Source: Nitzschia sp. DOCU1 (taxonomy: Eukaryota; Bacillariophyta; Bacillariophyceae; Bacillariales; Bacillariaceae). From it: a DNA stretch of 64,000 bases. Made by a program: the position numbers and the translations under genes. The first letter of the stretch is position 1. Every line of letters begins with the position of its first letter. This document shows, in pieces, positions 1 to 11,065 of the stretch. Under the pieces are notes generated by a model. It saw only the letters and a program-made list of their open reading frames with translations, made no database searches and was not told the origin of the DNA. Location: assembly GCA_951394045.1 (NCBI GenBank), contig OX596000.1, forward strand, positions 682,001 through 746,000, in the 5' to 3' direction.

Positions 1-494
1 GCTGCTGCATAGTAAACATCACCTGCCTTTATGTCCAGGTCCTGACGTGATCGAATGGCGGTAGCTCGTTCGGCCGACAATATTCCCCTACGGATCAGTG
101 TCAAGGAACAAGCTCCCTTCTCGACGACATTTCCTCCCTGGATCACGCGTGTGATCCCTCCACTAAGAACGGCCTCTTCACTGTCATCATTAAAAACTCC
201 CCATGTATCGTTCGAAAATTTCTGCCCTGAACCATCCATTTTCTCGACTTGTCCAATGATCTCGTTTTGAACAGATTTCAAAAACTCGACGAATTCTTCG
301 AATGTGTCGGAGGTGGTCGACTCTGTCGCTGTAGTTGTTGGAATTTCTTCGGTTATATCAGAGTTGCGTTTTCCAAAAAGATGCAGACAGGTTCCCTGCG
401 AGGCGACAGGTGAGCAGAGTTGACGGGGTGCAATTCCCCAAGACGTCACTGCACCGACGGCTATGGAAAACGTGACGAAGGCAAGATTCCTCAT
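1..494 (-). CDS. Coproporphyrinogen III oxidase, 5' part (partial)
   Basis: Translating the minus strand from the ATG at 494 gives an open frame of about 164 residues that runs off the left edge. It resembles the N-terminal region of oxygen-dependent coproporphyrinogen III oxidase (HemF type), with GGITRVIQGGNVVEKGAC matching the family's conserved 'GGGGxSRVLQxGxVFEKAG' block near residue 110. The enzyme oxidatively decarboxylates coproporphyrinogen III to protoporphyrinogen IX in haem and chlorophyll synthesis. The first 20 or so residues (MRNLAFVTFSIAVGAVTSWG) look like a signal peptide, followed by a Ser/Thr-rich stretch, so I infer plastid import. The active-site half lies outside the window. 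It is head-to-head with the VDE-like gene about 745 bp away. Confidence 0.8.
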   Translation of the reverse strand, partial: MRNLAFVTFSIAVGAVTSWGIAPRQLCSPVASQGTCLHLFGKRNSDITEEIPTTTATESTTSDTFEEFVEFLKSVQNEIIGQVEKMDGSGQKFSNDTWGVFNDDSEEAVLSGGITRVIQGGNVVEKGACSLTLIRRGILSAERATAIRSRQDLDIKAGDVYYAA

Positions 495-1239
495 GGCTGG
501 CGGCAAGGAGAGCGATCAGGGACAGGGAACAGGTTGAGATCTATGGAATCTTCTATTGCGTCAGAAGTCGTCAATCAGTATGCCCCAGGACCAGTGTTAG
601 AATCGATGATCACAAGTGGTGTTGGGCGAGTTGCAGTTGTCACCATCATCTTCAGATATGAAAGTGACGCGTGATGACGATCTCGATTGCCGAATAGCAC
701 ATCCGGCGGCTCGGAGTAGTCCTTTTCCGGTCGGATGCAAGTTTGGACTAACTTGACTTTACCGAAGGTTTTTTTAGGATGTCCCTGCGATGGACACTCG
801 GCAGTGGTTGGAGAACGTCATAAAGATTCGGGGGGGACAGATGAGCGACATCGTAGGGGCACTCTCCATCCGGTTATGTTTCCTAATCTCTTGGAAATTC
901 GATGTCGTACTTATCATCTGCGTTCTGTCCGATCTGCCCCGATTGCAAATCTTCGTCCAAAAGGATGTTCAACTTCCTTTGAGCCACGCAAACACTTCCC
1001 GCCTATCAGAGGCGAGCATACGAGAATTTGCACTCGTGAAAAGTTCAACCCGCCTAAATCATCATTGCACCCACCGTGTGAGCCCACGTTGGCCCCAGTC
1101 CTTCAGCTGTTTGCAAACCATCGAAAGGCTAACTTCGCCTTCATTTACTTACGGTCTCCATTTCGTTGGCATCAAAGTCCTTGCTCCCAGGGCGAGACGC
1201 AAAAGCTCATTTCTTAGTTACAATACTGCAATCCCAACC
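495..1239. promoter_or_regulatory. Shared divergent upstream region of CPOX and VDE-like genes
   Basis: About 745 bp separate the start codons of two plastid-protein genes transcribed away from each other, so both promoters must lie here. The sequence contains TGACGC at 665-670 and TGACGA at 675-680. These resemble the TGACG-core bZIP sites described for light/CO2-responsive diatom promoters. Their role here is inference only. The + frame is open from 790 into the VDE-like gene, but I see no protein features in that extension. Confidence 0.4.
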
Positions 1240-2863
1240 ATGGTCAAAGCACGCAAGTCGAAATTCGCATCCGCTATGGTCGTAGCGATGGCTTTCTCAA
1301 GCGAGGCTTTCGTAAACCATTACTCCTCATCGCCCAGTATGATCCCCCGAACAGCGCTTCACCTTCAGTTCCCCAAATCGTCGAGGAGTGAAGATGCTTC
1401 GCCCATCAAATTGCCGGACGTAGGAAAGTTTCTCACTACATTTGCAGCTTCGGCTGCCTTGGTTATTTCTTTGAGCGGCGCGCCCGCCTTTGCCGAAAAT
1501 GAGCTCTCGGACAAGTACGGAGGCAAAGGGTTTGACAGTTCTCTAGTCGACCAGACCTGCTTGGTCGATCGGTGCGGAACACAAGCAAAAGCGTGTTTGG
1601 CCGATGATCCGTCTTGTCGAAAAGGACTGACTTGTACGGCCAAGTGCCTTGGCGACAACGCGTGCATTACGGGGTGTATGGCTCGCTATGGCGACAAGAA
1701 TCTAGACAACCTGCTCAAGTGCACAATCGAAGACCATGAGTGCATCAAGATTGCCATCCTCCCAGGCGGTGCGGACAAGTTCGGGGAAGAGCCACGGGCA
1801 CCAGCCCCCACGGTTCGTGACTTTGACTACAAGTCTATGGCGGGAACATGGTACAAGGTGGTTGGGTTCAATCCAAACTACGATTGTTACGCTTGCCAGC
1901 GCAATACCTTTGCCGTACCAGATGCTCAGGAGGGCCTCGTGCCCGTGTCCAACCGTCTCGAGATGGGCGTAGAGTTCTCGATGCCGCACCTCATGCCCGA
2001 CGGATCCCCGCTCCCACCACGCAACGTTCGTGAATCTATCACAGTAAAGGACGACGCAATGTTTGGATCCAAATCGATTGGTCTCAATGAGTACCAAACC
2101 AATGAAGTCATGGTCTTTGACAAGCAAAACGACCCCCAATCAAACCTGGTGGTGAATAAAGGCAAAGAAAATGAAGCCAGCTACGCTCGAACGGCGCATT
2201 CCGAGGGAGAAATGTTTGGCCTAAGTAAGTATACATGGGAACAAATGCCCTGGATTGACTATTTCTTCTGTCCCTTTGTGCTCACTTTCCCGGGCTTGCT
2301 TTGATTCTCTTCTGTCAGAATTCTGGGAGAACTGGTACGTGTTGGGTGAAAACGACCCGGGCATGCCCGAGTTCAAGTTCATCTACTACAATGGCAAGAC
2401 GCGGCAAAACACCTACGAAGGTGCATTTGTATATAGCCGCTCCAAAACGTTGGAGGCTGAATCGATGAAGAAGGTATATTCCATTGCCAAAGATGCCGGC
2501 ATGAATCCTGACCAATTCTGTCGCATCCGCAACGGTTGCTTCAATCGGGAAGAAGGCGGAGCTGTTGCCATTCCAGACGCCCCGTCATCTCCTGGAGCTC
2601 CAAACAATGCAGCCTTCCGAGGCATCATGGCCAGCACTAAAGTTTCCGAGCTGTTGGGTGTTGAAGCCGTGTCCGCTCGAGACGACTCGGGGGGTCGACC
2701 AACGTCTGAGGCTTTGCAACCCGTGCAATCTAATAGCAACAGACAATGGTGGTACGAAGTGGGCGACTATCTAGAAAACCCTCATCGGCACTTTGAAGCC
2801 ATGAACAGCCTCCGACAACCAATGGAATGGCCGGAGGACGTCGTGAAGCAACAAAGGCCCTAG
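1240..2863 (+). CDS. Violaxanthin de-epoxidase-like protein (VDL), plastid lumen
   Basis: Two exons, 1240-2224 and 2319-2863, with a 94-nt intron (GTAAGT...CAG), give 509 residues. A signal peptide (residues 1-23) ending SSEAF|VN has the Phe of the diatom plastid motif. A second hydrophobic segment (63-87, ending APAFA|EN) looks like a thylakoid-lumen signal. Residues 105-170 form a Cys-rich domain and about 195-400 a lipocalin domain with GTWYKVVGFNPNYDCYACQ and a YSRS block, the order seen in violaxanthin de-epoxidase. The segment where true VDE has CQLHEFH reads CQRNTF, so those His residues are absent, which fits the VDL subgroup rather than VDE. VDL1 of diatoms is reported to tautomerise violaxanthin to neoxanthin; whether this is VDL1, VDL2 or another paralogue I cannot say. 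I chose the ATG at 1240 because it begins the targeting sequence. Confidence 0.8.
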
Positions 2864-3511
2864 AAAGTTGCAATCTTTTCAACGAAGACTAGCCAGGAAT
2901 GGATATGACAAGCTACTACATTACATAACATAATATAGTCCATGAATGGCAGTTTTCTAACGTCAGATGAAATCACTACTCCCGAATAGCTCCTACCCCA
3001 GTGTAGTTAGTGAGAGCTGTCTACTGCGATACCCTGGCAATGGTTCCCGGAGCATGACGACGATCGTCAGACAGACGGACGAAACAACTTCGATCCACAC
3101 GACTCGACGAGCCCCATGCCCGCGCGAGCCAGACTTCTCCCTCCGCGCGCGTGCCAGCCAGTGTCAAGTGGATATACGGAATGGCAAACGAACGTTAGTC
3201 AGTTCGTCGACCGTCATTTTCGCATGTCGCTTGCTTCCCGGTGCGGTTAAATATGCGCGTGTGGGATAGCGTGCAACCCGTACTATCGTGCTTCCATCGG
3301 GGGGGGGGGGGGGGAAAGGCTCGCCACGATGCTGACATAACAGTAGACAGCTTGCCGTTGTTACTAACAGCTATCCGAAAGCAACTGGACGATCTTACAG
3401 CGACTGTAAGACATCGTCTTTTATCAGAAGTAGTAGAAGAATCAGTCAAAGAGAGACTGGGTTCCATCGTCATTCAGTTCGGAGAAGAAAGGCGATTGTC
3501 AGGCTGACACC
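2864..3511. other. Intergenic region with poly-G tract
   Basis: This 650-bp stretch between the VDE-like gene and LSM14 shows no convincing coding potential. It contains a run of 16 G at 3299-3314, about 200 bp upstream of the LSM14 start codon. It presumably holds the VDE-like 3' UTR and the LSM14 promoter and 5' UTR. Confidence 0.5.
3299..3314. repeat. Homopolymer of 16 G
   Basis: Sixteen uninterrupted guanines on the + strand, about 198 bp upstream of the LSM14 start codon. It may form a G-quadruplex or vary in length; it is also the kind of tract where assembly length errors are common. Confidence 0.85.
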
Positions 3512-4823
3512 ATGGCACAAAATCCACTGTTAGGTGAGTTTGTCGTGATTAGTTGCTGCCTGCTAGCTACCCGGAGTAGTAGGGGGCGGTATTGTCAGGT
3601 CGAGGGCAAGCTGGGGAGAGTGGGGTGAACTAGGGTAGTCCGTACTATTCTTCACAGTTTGTCGAGACGTGCAGGGCGATGTATACTGCTCACATCAGGA
3701 GCTTCGGATTATGTGCAAAACTCTGACCTATTTTATCATTGCTGCTCGAAGGGAATCGCATTTCCTTAATCTCGAAAAAGAATATCCGCTACGAAGGAAC
3801 CTTGTACTCGATCAATGAAGCTAATGCGACGGTCGCCTTGCAGAATGTTCGATCTTTTGGGACCGAAGGACGGGAAAAATTGGATGCTGAAACAGCCTAC
3901 GTAGCACCTCAGGACGCCGTACATCCCTATTTGTTGTTTCGTGGATGCGATATTAAGGACCTTCACGTCCATGAGACCACATCAGAGAAACCCCCGACGG
4001 ATGATCCGGCCATTTTAGCTGCTGCGGGGGCCCCACCGCCCCCCACCGATTTGCCCGCTCCGCCGCCGCCACCCCCACAACCCGCCGAGAGCAAAGAGGA
4101 AAAGGAGAATAAGAAAGTAGGCAAGCCACCACAGCAGCAACAGCAATCACAAGGAGGTGGTAGAGGGGCCCAGAATCGAAAGCCGAGAAAACCCAACGTG
4201 GCCAATCAAGTGGGAACTGGGGCAAGTCTGCTAAACCGAAAAGCACGAGGAACAGTGGACGGAGGTACGTTGCTGTCTAATGCGTTTCTTATTTTCATTT
4301 GTTTGTACAACGTCTTCCTTACCTTGCCGGTTTTTCCCACGTAGTCGGCCCTGAGGCCACCGACGAGGACTTTGACTTCCAGTCAAAGCTTAAAGAATTT
4401 GAAAAGGAAGCAGATGGCAACGAGAATGATGTTAATGAGGCTGGCGATGAAGGACACACTACCTATGAAAAGGATGACTTTTTCGACTCCATATCATGTG
4501 ATGCTCTGGACCGCGAAAACGGAGTGGATAATCGTTTGCGTGGGAAGCAAGAGCGAAATCTTAACACGGAAACCTTTGGAGCGGTGGCCTTGAATTCAAG
4601 GCGGCGAAGAGGTGGTGGTCGCGGGGGTGCCCGAGGTGGCGGTACTGGCAATGGCGACGGGGCCAGTGGTGGGCGCACGGGCGGGCGTGGTAGAGGACGA
4701 GGTGGCGGTGGCCGAGGAAGAGGAAGAGGCGGTGGAGGCAGAGGACGAGGGGGTCGCGGCAGAGGACGATACAATAACAGCTTCGAAAACTCAGCGCCCA
4801 ACAAGGTTTCCGCGTCCGAATAG
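3512..4823 (+). CDS. LSM14/Scd6/RAP55-type translational repressor
   Basis: Three exons (3512-3533, 3752-4264, 4345-4823) give 337 residues; the 22-nt first exon encodes only MAQNPLL plus one base. The spliced start, [20 protein letters not shown], is the N-terminal Lsm domain typical of LSM14/Scd6 (residues 8-85). A Pro-rich linker follows, then an FDF box ([16 protein letters not shown]) just after intron 2, and a C-terminal Arg/Gly-rich tail of about 60 residues. Lsm-FDF-RGG is the family's complete order. Family members bind Dhh1/DDX6 and eIF4G, repress translation and promote decapping in P-bodies. Intron 1 (218 nt) is longer than most here. Convergent with the Fpg-UNG gene 300 bp downstream. 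Confidence 0.88.
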
Positions 4824-5123
4824 GGGATGTGCACACGGCCTGTCGATGCTAAGGCCCTTAAATGGAGGAATGGATGGCGGACGGGAACTATTGCCGTGGA
4901 CTGTTTCTTCGCCAGAGGCATTTGTTGCTTTGCTTGGTGGCGAATTTAAGTGCGGTGGTGAACGGAATGGTCGTTGGCATGTACAAGGGCGTAGGGTATA
5001 TGTCCGACCAACCCGTGGTGTCGTTGATGTCGGCTGGGGGCTAAATCGGTGGTGTTCTAAGCGATCTAGATCTTGTTTGTTGACGTCGTCGAAAATCAAT
5101 TCTGACTCCATTTAGCTACTAGC
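4824..5123. other. Convergent 3' intergenic region
   Basis: About 300 bp lie between the stop codons of LSM14 (+) and Fpg-UNG (-). Short reading frames here have no recognisable features; I read it as two facing 3' UTRs. Confidence 0.5.
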
Positions 5124-7234
5124 TTAAAGGACGTTCCAGTCGATAGGTTTACGCCGCATCGACTTGAGCGCAGCGTTGGCCCTGCTGAAACAACGAGACC
5201 CCAAAAAGGGAGAATCCGTTTTCGTTGCTCCAAGCGGCGACGGGTGACTTGTCCGAATAACTACATGTTTGTTTTCATTCACCGTTGACGCTTTCTTAGC
5301 GGCGGGTGCCCCCCACAGCAAAAAGACAATGCCCTCGTCGGACTTGTCGTTTAGCGTCATAATCACTTGATCGGTAAACTCTTCCCAACCGTGCCCCTTA
5401 TGACTATTGGCCTCGCCTTGACGAACCGTGAGGACCGTATTGAGAAGTAAGACTCCCTGCCGTGCCCAATGCTCGAGGTTACCGTGCGTCGGCTCAGAAA
5501 TGCCAACGTCGTTCATGGCTTCGCGGACAATATTTTTAAGTGAAGGGGGAGGTTTCACGCCCTTACGGACAGAAAACGCCAACCCATGGCCTTGACCAGG
5601 TCCATGGTATGGATCCTGTCCCACAATGACAACTTTGACACTCTCGAAAGGAGTAAGGTTCAACGCAGAAAAGATGTCCTCAGGAGGCGGGTAGATTGTG
5701 GCACCCCTCGCGTGTTCCTGTTTCAGAAAAGTTTGAAGTCTCCCGAAAGATTCAGAATCAATGGCATCTGCGAGTGCAGCTTTCCACCCCTCGTCTCTCA
5801 GCCCAGATAACAGGTCTGTATCGCCATAGGACCTCACAGCATCGCTTGCTACCGGTGGAGCGGATGCCTCAGTGGCAATCCTTTTCGCTCCATGTGCAGG
5901 ACTACGCGCGCCTTCATCAACTTCAGGACCCTCCTCTGTTCCTCCCGTTTCATCAACACCAATGTTGCTTCTCCGTCTATCGTCCACTGGCATAAAGAGC
6001 TGATCTTCGGTGTACCAAATCGTTCGCCCATGCGGTCCCTCGGTTTCTTTTAGAACCGTTTTTCCAGCTATGCACATAGCTCTTCCGTAACACTGCAGTT
6101 GGAATTCAAAGTTTCCTGGCTGGCCTTCTACATTACGAAACGTTCCACCGTATCGTGTCAGGCCCTGAGCTTGGTACGATTCAATCGCCACCTTTTGGGC
6201 TTGTTGAAGCAAATTCCGCCGTTGGTCGTCGTTAAGCTCTTGCAAGCACGCAAATGGATCGATCTTTGCCCTGTAGAGGCATTCTGAAAGTATGTAGTTG
6301 CCAACGCCGGATATTTTCTGCGGCATTGGATAGCGATAACAAGATAAGCAGACAAGATTCAACATTCCAGGGAGCACCTTCAGTAACGTACCGACTGATC
6401 CATGAGGAATTTGCAGACATTAAGGTCCCCCCGTTGCCGGTTCATGACATTCAAAAAGTCGTCCACATTCGTGGCCGAGTCCAAAACGTCAGGTCCCAAC
6501 GAAGCTAGCTTCTCGTCTAGCTCTTTCCGCGACAATGAAAAGCGCAAAGTTCCAAAATTTCTTTGATCATGGTAGTATACTTTTCGCATCTGACTCGTCG
6601 CGGGATCGAGCAACTCCAAGAACCAGCGAGCGAAACGTGGGTCCTCACGATGAACACCTTCATTGACAAACTGGCCCGACATTCCCAGAGTGATCCAGAT
6701 ACTCCGTTGATAGTCAGTGTTGTCTTCTGGAGGTCCACTCCCATCATCCAATAAAATGTAAATGAATTTGCCCTTGGCATTCCAGTCTTGGACAATATCC
6801 ACCTTTTTCTTGGATAGTTCTACGGCATTGTGGGGTTGAAACCAGGGCGTCATGGTTTTAGCAAAGTCTTCAAATCCTTTGGGACGACCATGGCGAACAT
6901 AGCGGCCCGATAGAAACTGGATATCCACCAGTCGACGTCCGATGGCTCCTCCATCCCGGAGTTGATCGACGACGGTCCGAACCTCGGGGCCTTCGGGCAT
7001 CATGACAAGACTCGATTGGCAAACAAAGGAGCGAGATTGATTGCGAAGCCGCCACTGGATCCCAGAAAAAGAAGTCGATCGGAGAGGGGCAAATGTCGAC
7101 AAGCGTGAGGTAGTCCATGCATAACAACCGAACCTCGTCGAAACTCCAAACCGACAAGACAGGGCGACAAACATGAGGGTAGCCAATTGTCGGATAAATC
7201 TTCCCGATTCGAAATCTCTCTTCAGTTTCTGCAT
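5124..7234 (-). CDS. Fpg/Nei DNA glycosylase fused to uracil-DNA glycosylase
   Basis: Two exons (7234-6392 and 6317-5124) are joined across a 74-nt GTACGT...CAG intron that restores the Fpg helix-two-turn-helix (FLMDQSKISGVGNYILSE). The predicted protein is 678 residues. Residues 79 on begin MPEGPEVRTVVDQL, the Fpg/Nei start whose Pro after Met is the catalytic nucleophile. A zinc-less finger remnant (GRTIWYTEDQ, Cys lost, as in NEIL1) ends near 388. After a linker of about 60 residues comes a full UNG domain (about 456-678) with GQDPYHGPGQGHG (water-activating loop), LLLNTVLTVR, and HPSPLG (Leu-loop). Both base-excision activities would thus sit in one chain. The first 78 residues are Arg/Ser-rich with STFAPL, like an organelle presequence; ATGs at 7003 and 7000 could give a form without it. 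The two-exon fused model is strongly supported by frame and phase; single-transcript status needs RNA. Confidence 0.85.
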
Positions 7235-7764
7235 CTCTTGGCGTTCATCGTGCTCTGTACCTGGGAAATATCTCTCTCATTGTCGTCAAATCTAGCTCCA
7301 CTTCAAAAGTTTTTCGTTGATCATCGTCGTCGGCGTCAATTTTCTCTTTTTCTGGCTCAGCAGATCTCTCTCCACACAAATTTGGGGTCATGGGAGTCGA
7401 TTGGACCCACTCGACAAAAACCTGGTTGCTTGATCTACTACGGGCTATCCAAAGGGGCAGCATCGATCTGCAGTACGGGGGTTGAAACAGGTCCTCTTCT
7501 TTTAAGTAGTATCATGCATCTAAAGTAGTTCTAGAGTCTATCGTTCTTCGTGCTGCTTTCACCTATGTATATCCCTTACTAGCTGTGTGCTTGTAGCAGT
7601 AGACGCTGGTCGTCCACGCATTGGCTGATGAGGTACTCGTACTCGTAGCCGAGGCTGAGAAATATTGATCGGTAGCTGCCGATTTTGTACCAATGTTCGC
7701 AGATTGCGTTCGCTTGAATATCCGGGTGTGAAGGGGGTGCATAGAAACTAACATTATATTACTT
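7235..7764. other. Intergenic, upstream of Fpg-UNG
   Basis: This stretch of about 530 bp holds the 5' flank of the Fpg-UNG gene and the 3' flank of the phytochrome gene, both on the minus strand. I see no coding sequence I can support. Confidence 0.4.
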
Positions 7765-10700
7765 TTACCGTTTACGAAATAGTTCAGTCCCCCGATACTC
7801 GATGCGTTTGATGAGATTTTCAAGGAAACCCTTGGGGGGAGGTTTGTACATTATTTCATTGCAACCGGCTTCTTCCACGAGCCTTTTAGCCCTATCGGTT
7901 CCATCTGCTGTGTAGCATAGAATGTGCGACGCATCCAAACCATTGCTTTCTTCATAGGCTCGAATGTCCTTCGTAGTTTCAACGCCATCTTTGCCTGGCA
8001 TGTGATAGTCGATGAAGCAAAGTCCTGGCCGTAAGTTTTTGTACGCCTCCAAGCCTTCTTCCGCACTGTTGGCAGTGATGACCTCAACTTCAACCTTGTG
8101 TATTTTTAAGAGACGTTCGACCTGGCGCTTCAAGATCTTGATATTGACAGCATTGTCATCCACTATCAGCACGGGTCCCTTCAAAACAATTGTATCAGAG
8201 GAAAACGCAATGTCGGTACTTGTGGGACAGAGTGCGTCACCTTGCTTCACAACCTCTACCGGGACACCAAAGTAGAAAACCGTTCCTTTGTCGGGCGTAG
8301 AAGCACAAGCAATAAAGCCTGAAAGCTGCACACAGAGGGACACACAGATAAACAAGCCCAGGCCAGTGCCCTGAAACGATCGATTCGATCCACTGCTTGC
8401 TTGAGTGTACGGGGCAAACATTTTCGCCAAGTCGGCGGTCACCATTCCGCACCCGCTATCGATAACAGATACCAACAACCAGCGTTTGTCGGCAAAGTTG
8501 GGATACATTTTTGCCTTTCGCTGAACTTCTTCAATGTCATCGAGCATTTCTCCTTCCTTCATCGTGAAAACGGAGCCTTCGTATCCACTGCAGAGACTCG
8601 TCCACATGTCGACGCCCTGCTGCATAGTGCTAGCAAGATTGAACGAAACGCGAATCGAGCCTTCATGCGTGAACTTGATTGCATTGTTGACAAGGTTTGA
8701 TACGACTTGAATTATTTTCGTGCGGTCCGTCACAATCATGACCTGTTCGTTGTCTTCCCCCTTCGGTTGAACCTCAAACGAAAACGCCAAGTTCCTCGTG
8801 GCAGCAAGCGTCTTCATACAATCAATTGCATCATAGGCAAGCGCCTGATAGCTCACCCTGTCTCGTGTGAACGAATGCGGGAGGTATTTCTGTTTCGCAA
8901 TGTTCAGAATATCATTCAGAAGGGCCAACATATGTGCGCCAGAAGCCTTGGCAGTCCGTAAGATGTCCCGAACCTCGTCAATCTGCATCGTGTCGTAGGA
9001 TTGGTCGAGAATATCTAAACATCCCATGACGCCATGAAATGGAGTGCGTAGCTCGTGGCTCATTCGGGCAAAGAATTCGTAGTTGTCCTTGGCGCCATCG
9101 ATCGCTGCCATGTACTTTTTGTTGGTATCGGTAATGGCATGTTTGAGCTGCCCCATCATGAGATTATGACAATGTTCACACACGCGGTCTCGGAATGCCG
9201 CTACCACCGTCAAGTCTTGGGAACTCCAAGCACGCGACTCGAGTCTAGCCTTCTCCATGAACGTCTCAAAGGATGCCCGTGGATTCAAAATACCACCAAT
9301 TCGAAGCTTGGGCATGTCAGGGTTGCCGGCCCATCGCACATCGCGAGAACGAACGGCTCTACCCAACATAACCTGCGTGCGGCCTTCCCTGAAGAAGAGG
9401 ACACCACAGGGAGGGCAGTCCTCTTCTGTGAGACCCATATTGAGTAGATGCTGCCGTTCGGTGTTGGCAAAGATTTTTCTGTTCTCGTACGTAGCGAACT
9501 TTTTCCAAAATTTAGGAGAAGGTCTTAGGGCTTCATCACCAATGCAAATTCCATCTGCATCGTCATCCCCCATTCGGTCTTGAACATGAACCACAATAAC
9601 GTCGCAGTCCAGAATCTGAAGAAGGCTCTTTTCACCCACGCGCTTGAAGTTTTCGCTGAGCGTCATTTCGCTGCTCAAATTCATCAAAACATCACCCATC
9701 TCCAGGATCCTGGAACTCTCGTTCTTCTTTTCCATGGCTTCGATACGCACGGACACCATCTTGGAGATTGTCTCACAAGCGATGCGCTGATGGAGCGAGG
9801 GCTTGTATGGCTTTTTGTAGCCGTGAAATGCAAGCAAGCCCCACAGCTGGTCGTTCACTACAATAGCGATAGACAAGGATGACCGGACTCCCATATTTCG
9901 TAGATAGATGATATGTGGCCTGGCACAAGCGCGCATTCGAATCTGCGCTAGATCCATGGAAGCGGCCCCTGCCAGCGCATGTACAGCAATATTATCCTCT
10001 TCGATATCATGGATATATCGCAGTCCATTGGTGATATAAAGTTGCCTGGCGGGCAGTGGAATATCCGATTTTGGAAAGCGCATTCCCATATAGGAAGTGG
10101 TCAAAGCTCCATTGGTAATTTCATGAATGATCTCTCCGGAAAGATCGTCGTTGAATTTATACACCATGCCCCTGTCATAGTTCTGCATAACGTGAAAGAC
10201 TGCATCGCATGCAGTGCTAGCAAGCGTGTCGTTAGCATAAAACTCCATAATCCGCCCCAGATGAACCAGGGTGGAGCAGAAGCTGTCGGCAGACTGGATT
10301 CCGATGCGTCCATTGTTAGAAATACTACCAGTGAACGACCACCGATGGCCAACAGAGAGCGCTTACCTCATGCGAATCAGCGGAGACCTCAATCTCAATC
10401 GACACGACCGTATAATCTTCGTCGGGGCTAGAGATGCTCAAAGCAAACGTCTGGCCTGGCACGGAATAAAAGTGGAATGTACGATGCGACATGGCCACTC
10501 TCATTTGCTCTACGCAGCTCATAATAGTTGTACAAAGACTGGCCGGAATCAGGTCTTTCAAGTAGACTCCAATCAAGGAGACATTCTTCATATTTACATC
10601 GCCTTTTTTGTCCTTTGCTGTTGCAGGTTTGATGAACTCCACCTCACAAATGTCATCATCATGCCCTACGACTTCCCCGGAAGGATTCTTGATGAACAGC

Positions 10701-11065
10701 ACATGGCCACAACCTCCTTGAATCAGCCCGATATGACTCAAGTCTTCACGGTCACACTCGCTCAATTCCTTGTCCGTAATAGTATTGCGGGCGTCCTCCA
10801 TTCCGGTATCATCTATATTCGTGTCCTCTGCCGTCGACTGCATCTCTTCTTGATCATTCGAAGGAACAACACCCTGCTGCACCCCTTCCTTTGTAGACAT
10901 CCGCTGCTGGCCTACACAAATGGGCTCTTGTTCAAGAGCTAGCAAGGTGAGCGCTACAAAATCCGCACCTTGCTTGTTGGCAGACGCGCGACGAATTATG
11001 TATGATACGAAATATGCACTCCGAAAATGCCAACGATTTTGCGGCTCTCCCCGTCGCTGGCCCAT
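7765..11065 (-). CDS. DPH1: Bacteriophytochrome-type hybrid histidine kinase (diatom phytochrome)
   Basis: Exons 11065-10367 and 10293-7765 are joined by a 73-nt intron (GTAAGC...CAG, with CTAAC branch site). The N-terminal PAS has SECDREDLSHIGLIQGG, where the Cys matches the bilin-linking Cys of bacteriophytochromes. GAF follows (YDRGMVYKF, FPKSDIPLPARQLY, RPHIIYLRNMGV), then PHY with WAGNPD and the PRASF tongue motif. Next are a histidine kinase (FFARMSHELRTPFHG, phospho-acceptor His) with its ATPase (N-box LVNNAIKFTHEG, GTGLGLFI), and a C-terminal receiver (VLIVDDNAVNIK, phospho-acceptor Asp in FIDYHMPGKDG). It should be a red/far-red or underwater-light photoreceptor with phosphorelay output. 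The start is uncertain: the frame opens at 11065, but the ATG at 10900 leaves a more usual N-terminus. The symbol is by family resemblance; other paralogues are possible. Confidence 0.88.

Noticed and set aside
790..1239. 150-codon upstream extension of the VDE-like gene
   Set aside because: It has no protein features, and the targeting peptide begins exactly at the ATG at 1240; most likely promoter and 5' UTR.
4463..4921. Long Pro/Arg-rich frame on the minus strand opposite the LSM14 tail
   Set aside because: It mirrors the Gly/Arg repeat codons of the real RGG tail; the repeats alone keep it open.
9055..9447. Plus-strand frame inside the phytochrome gene
   Set aside because: Antisense to conserved GAF/PHY coding sequence; a shadow of the real gene.
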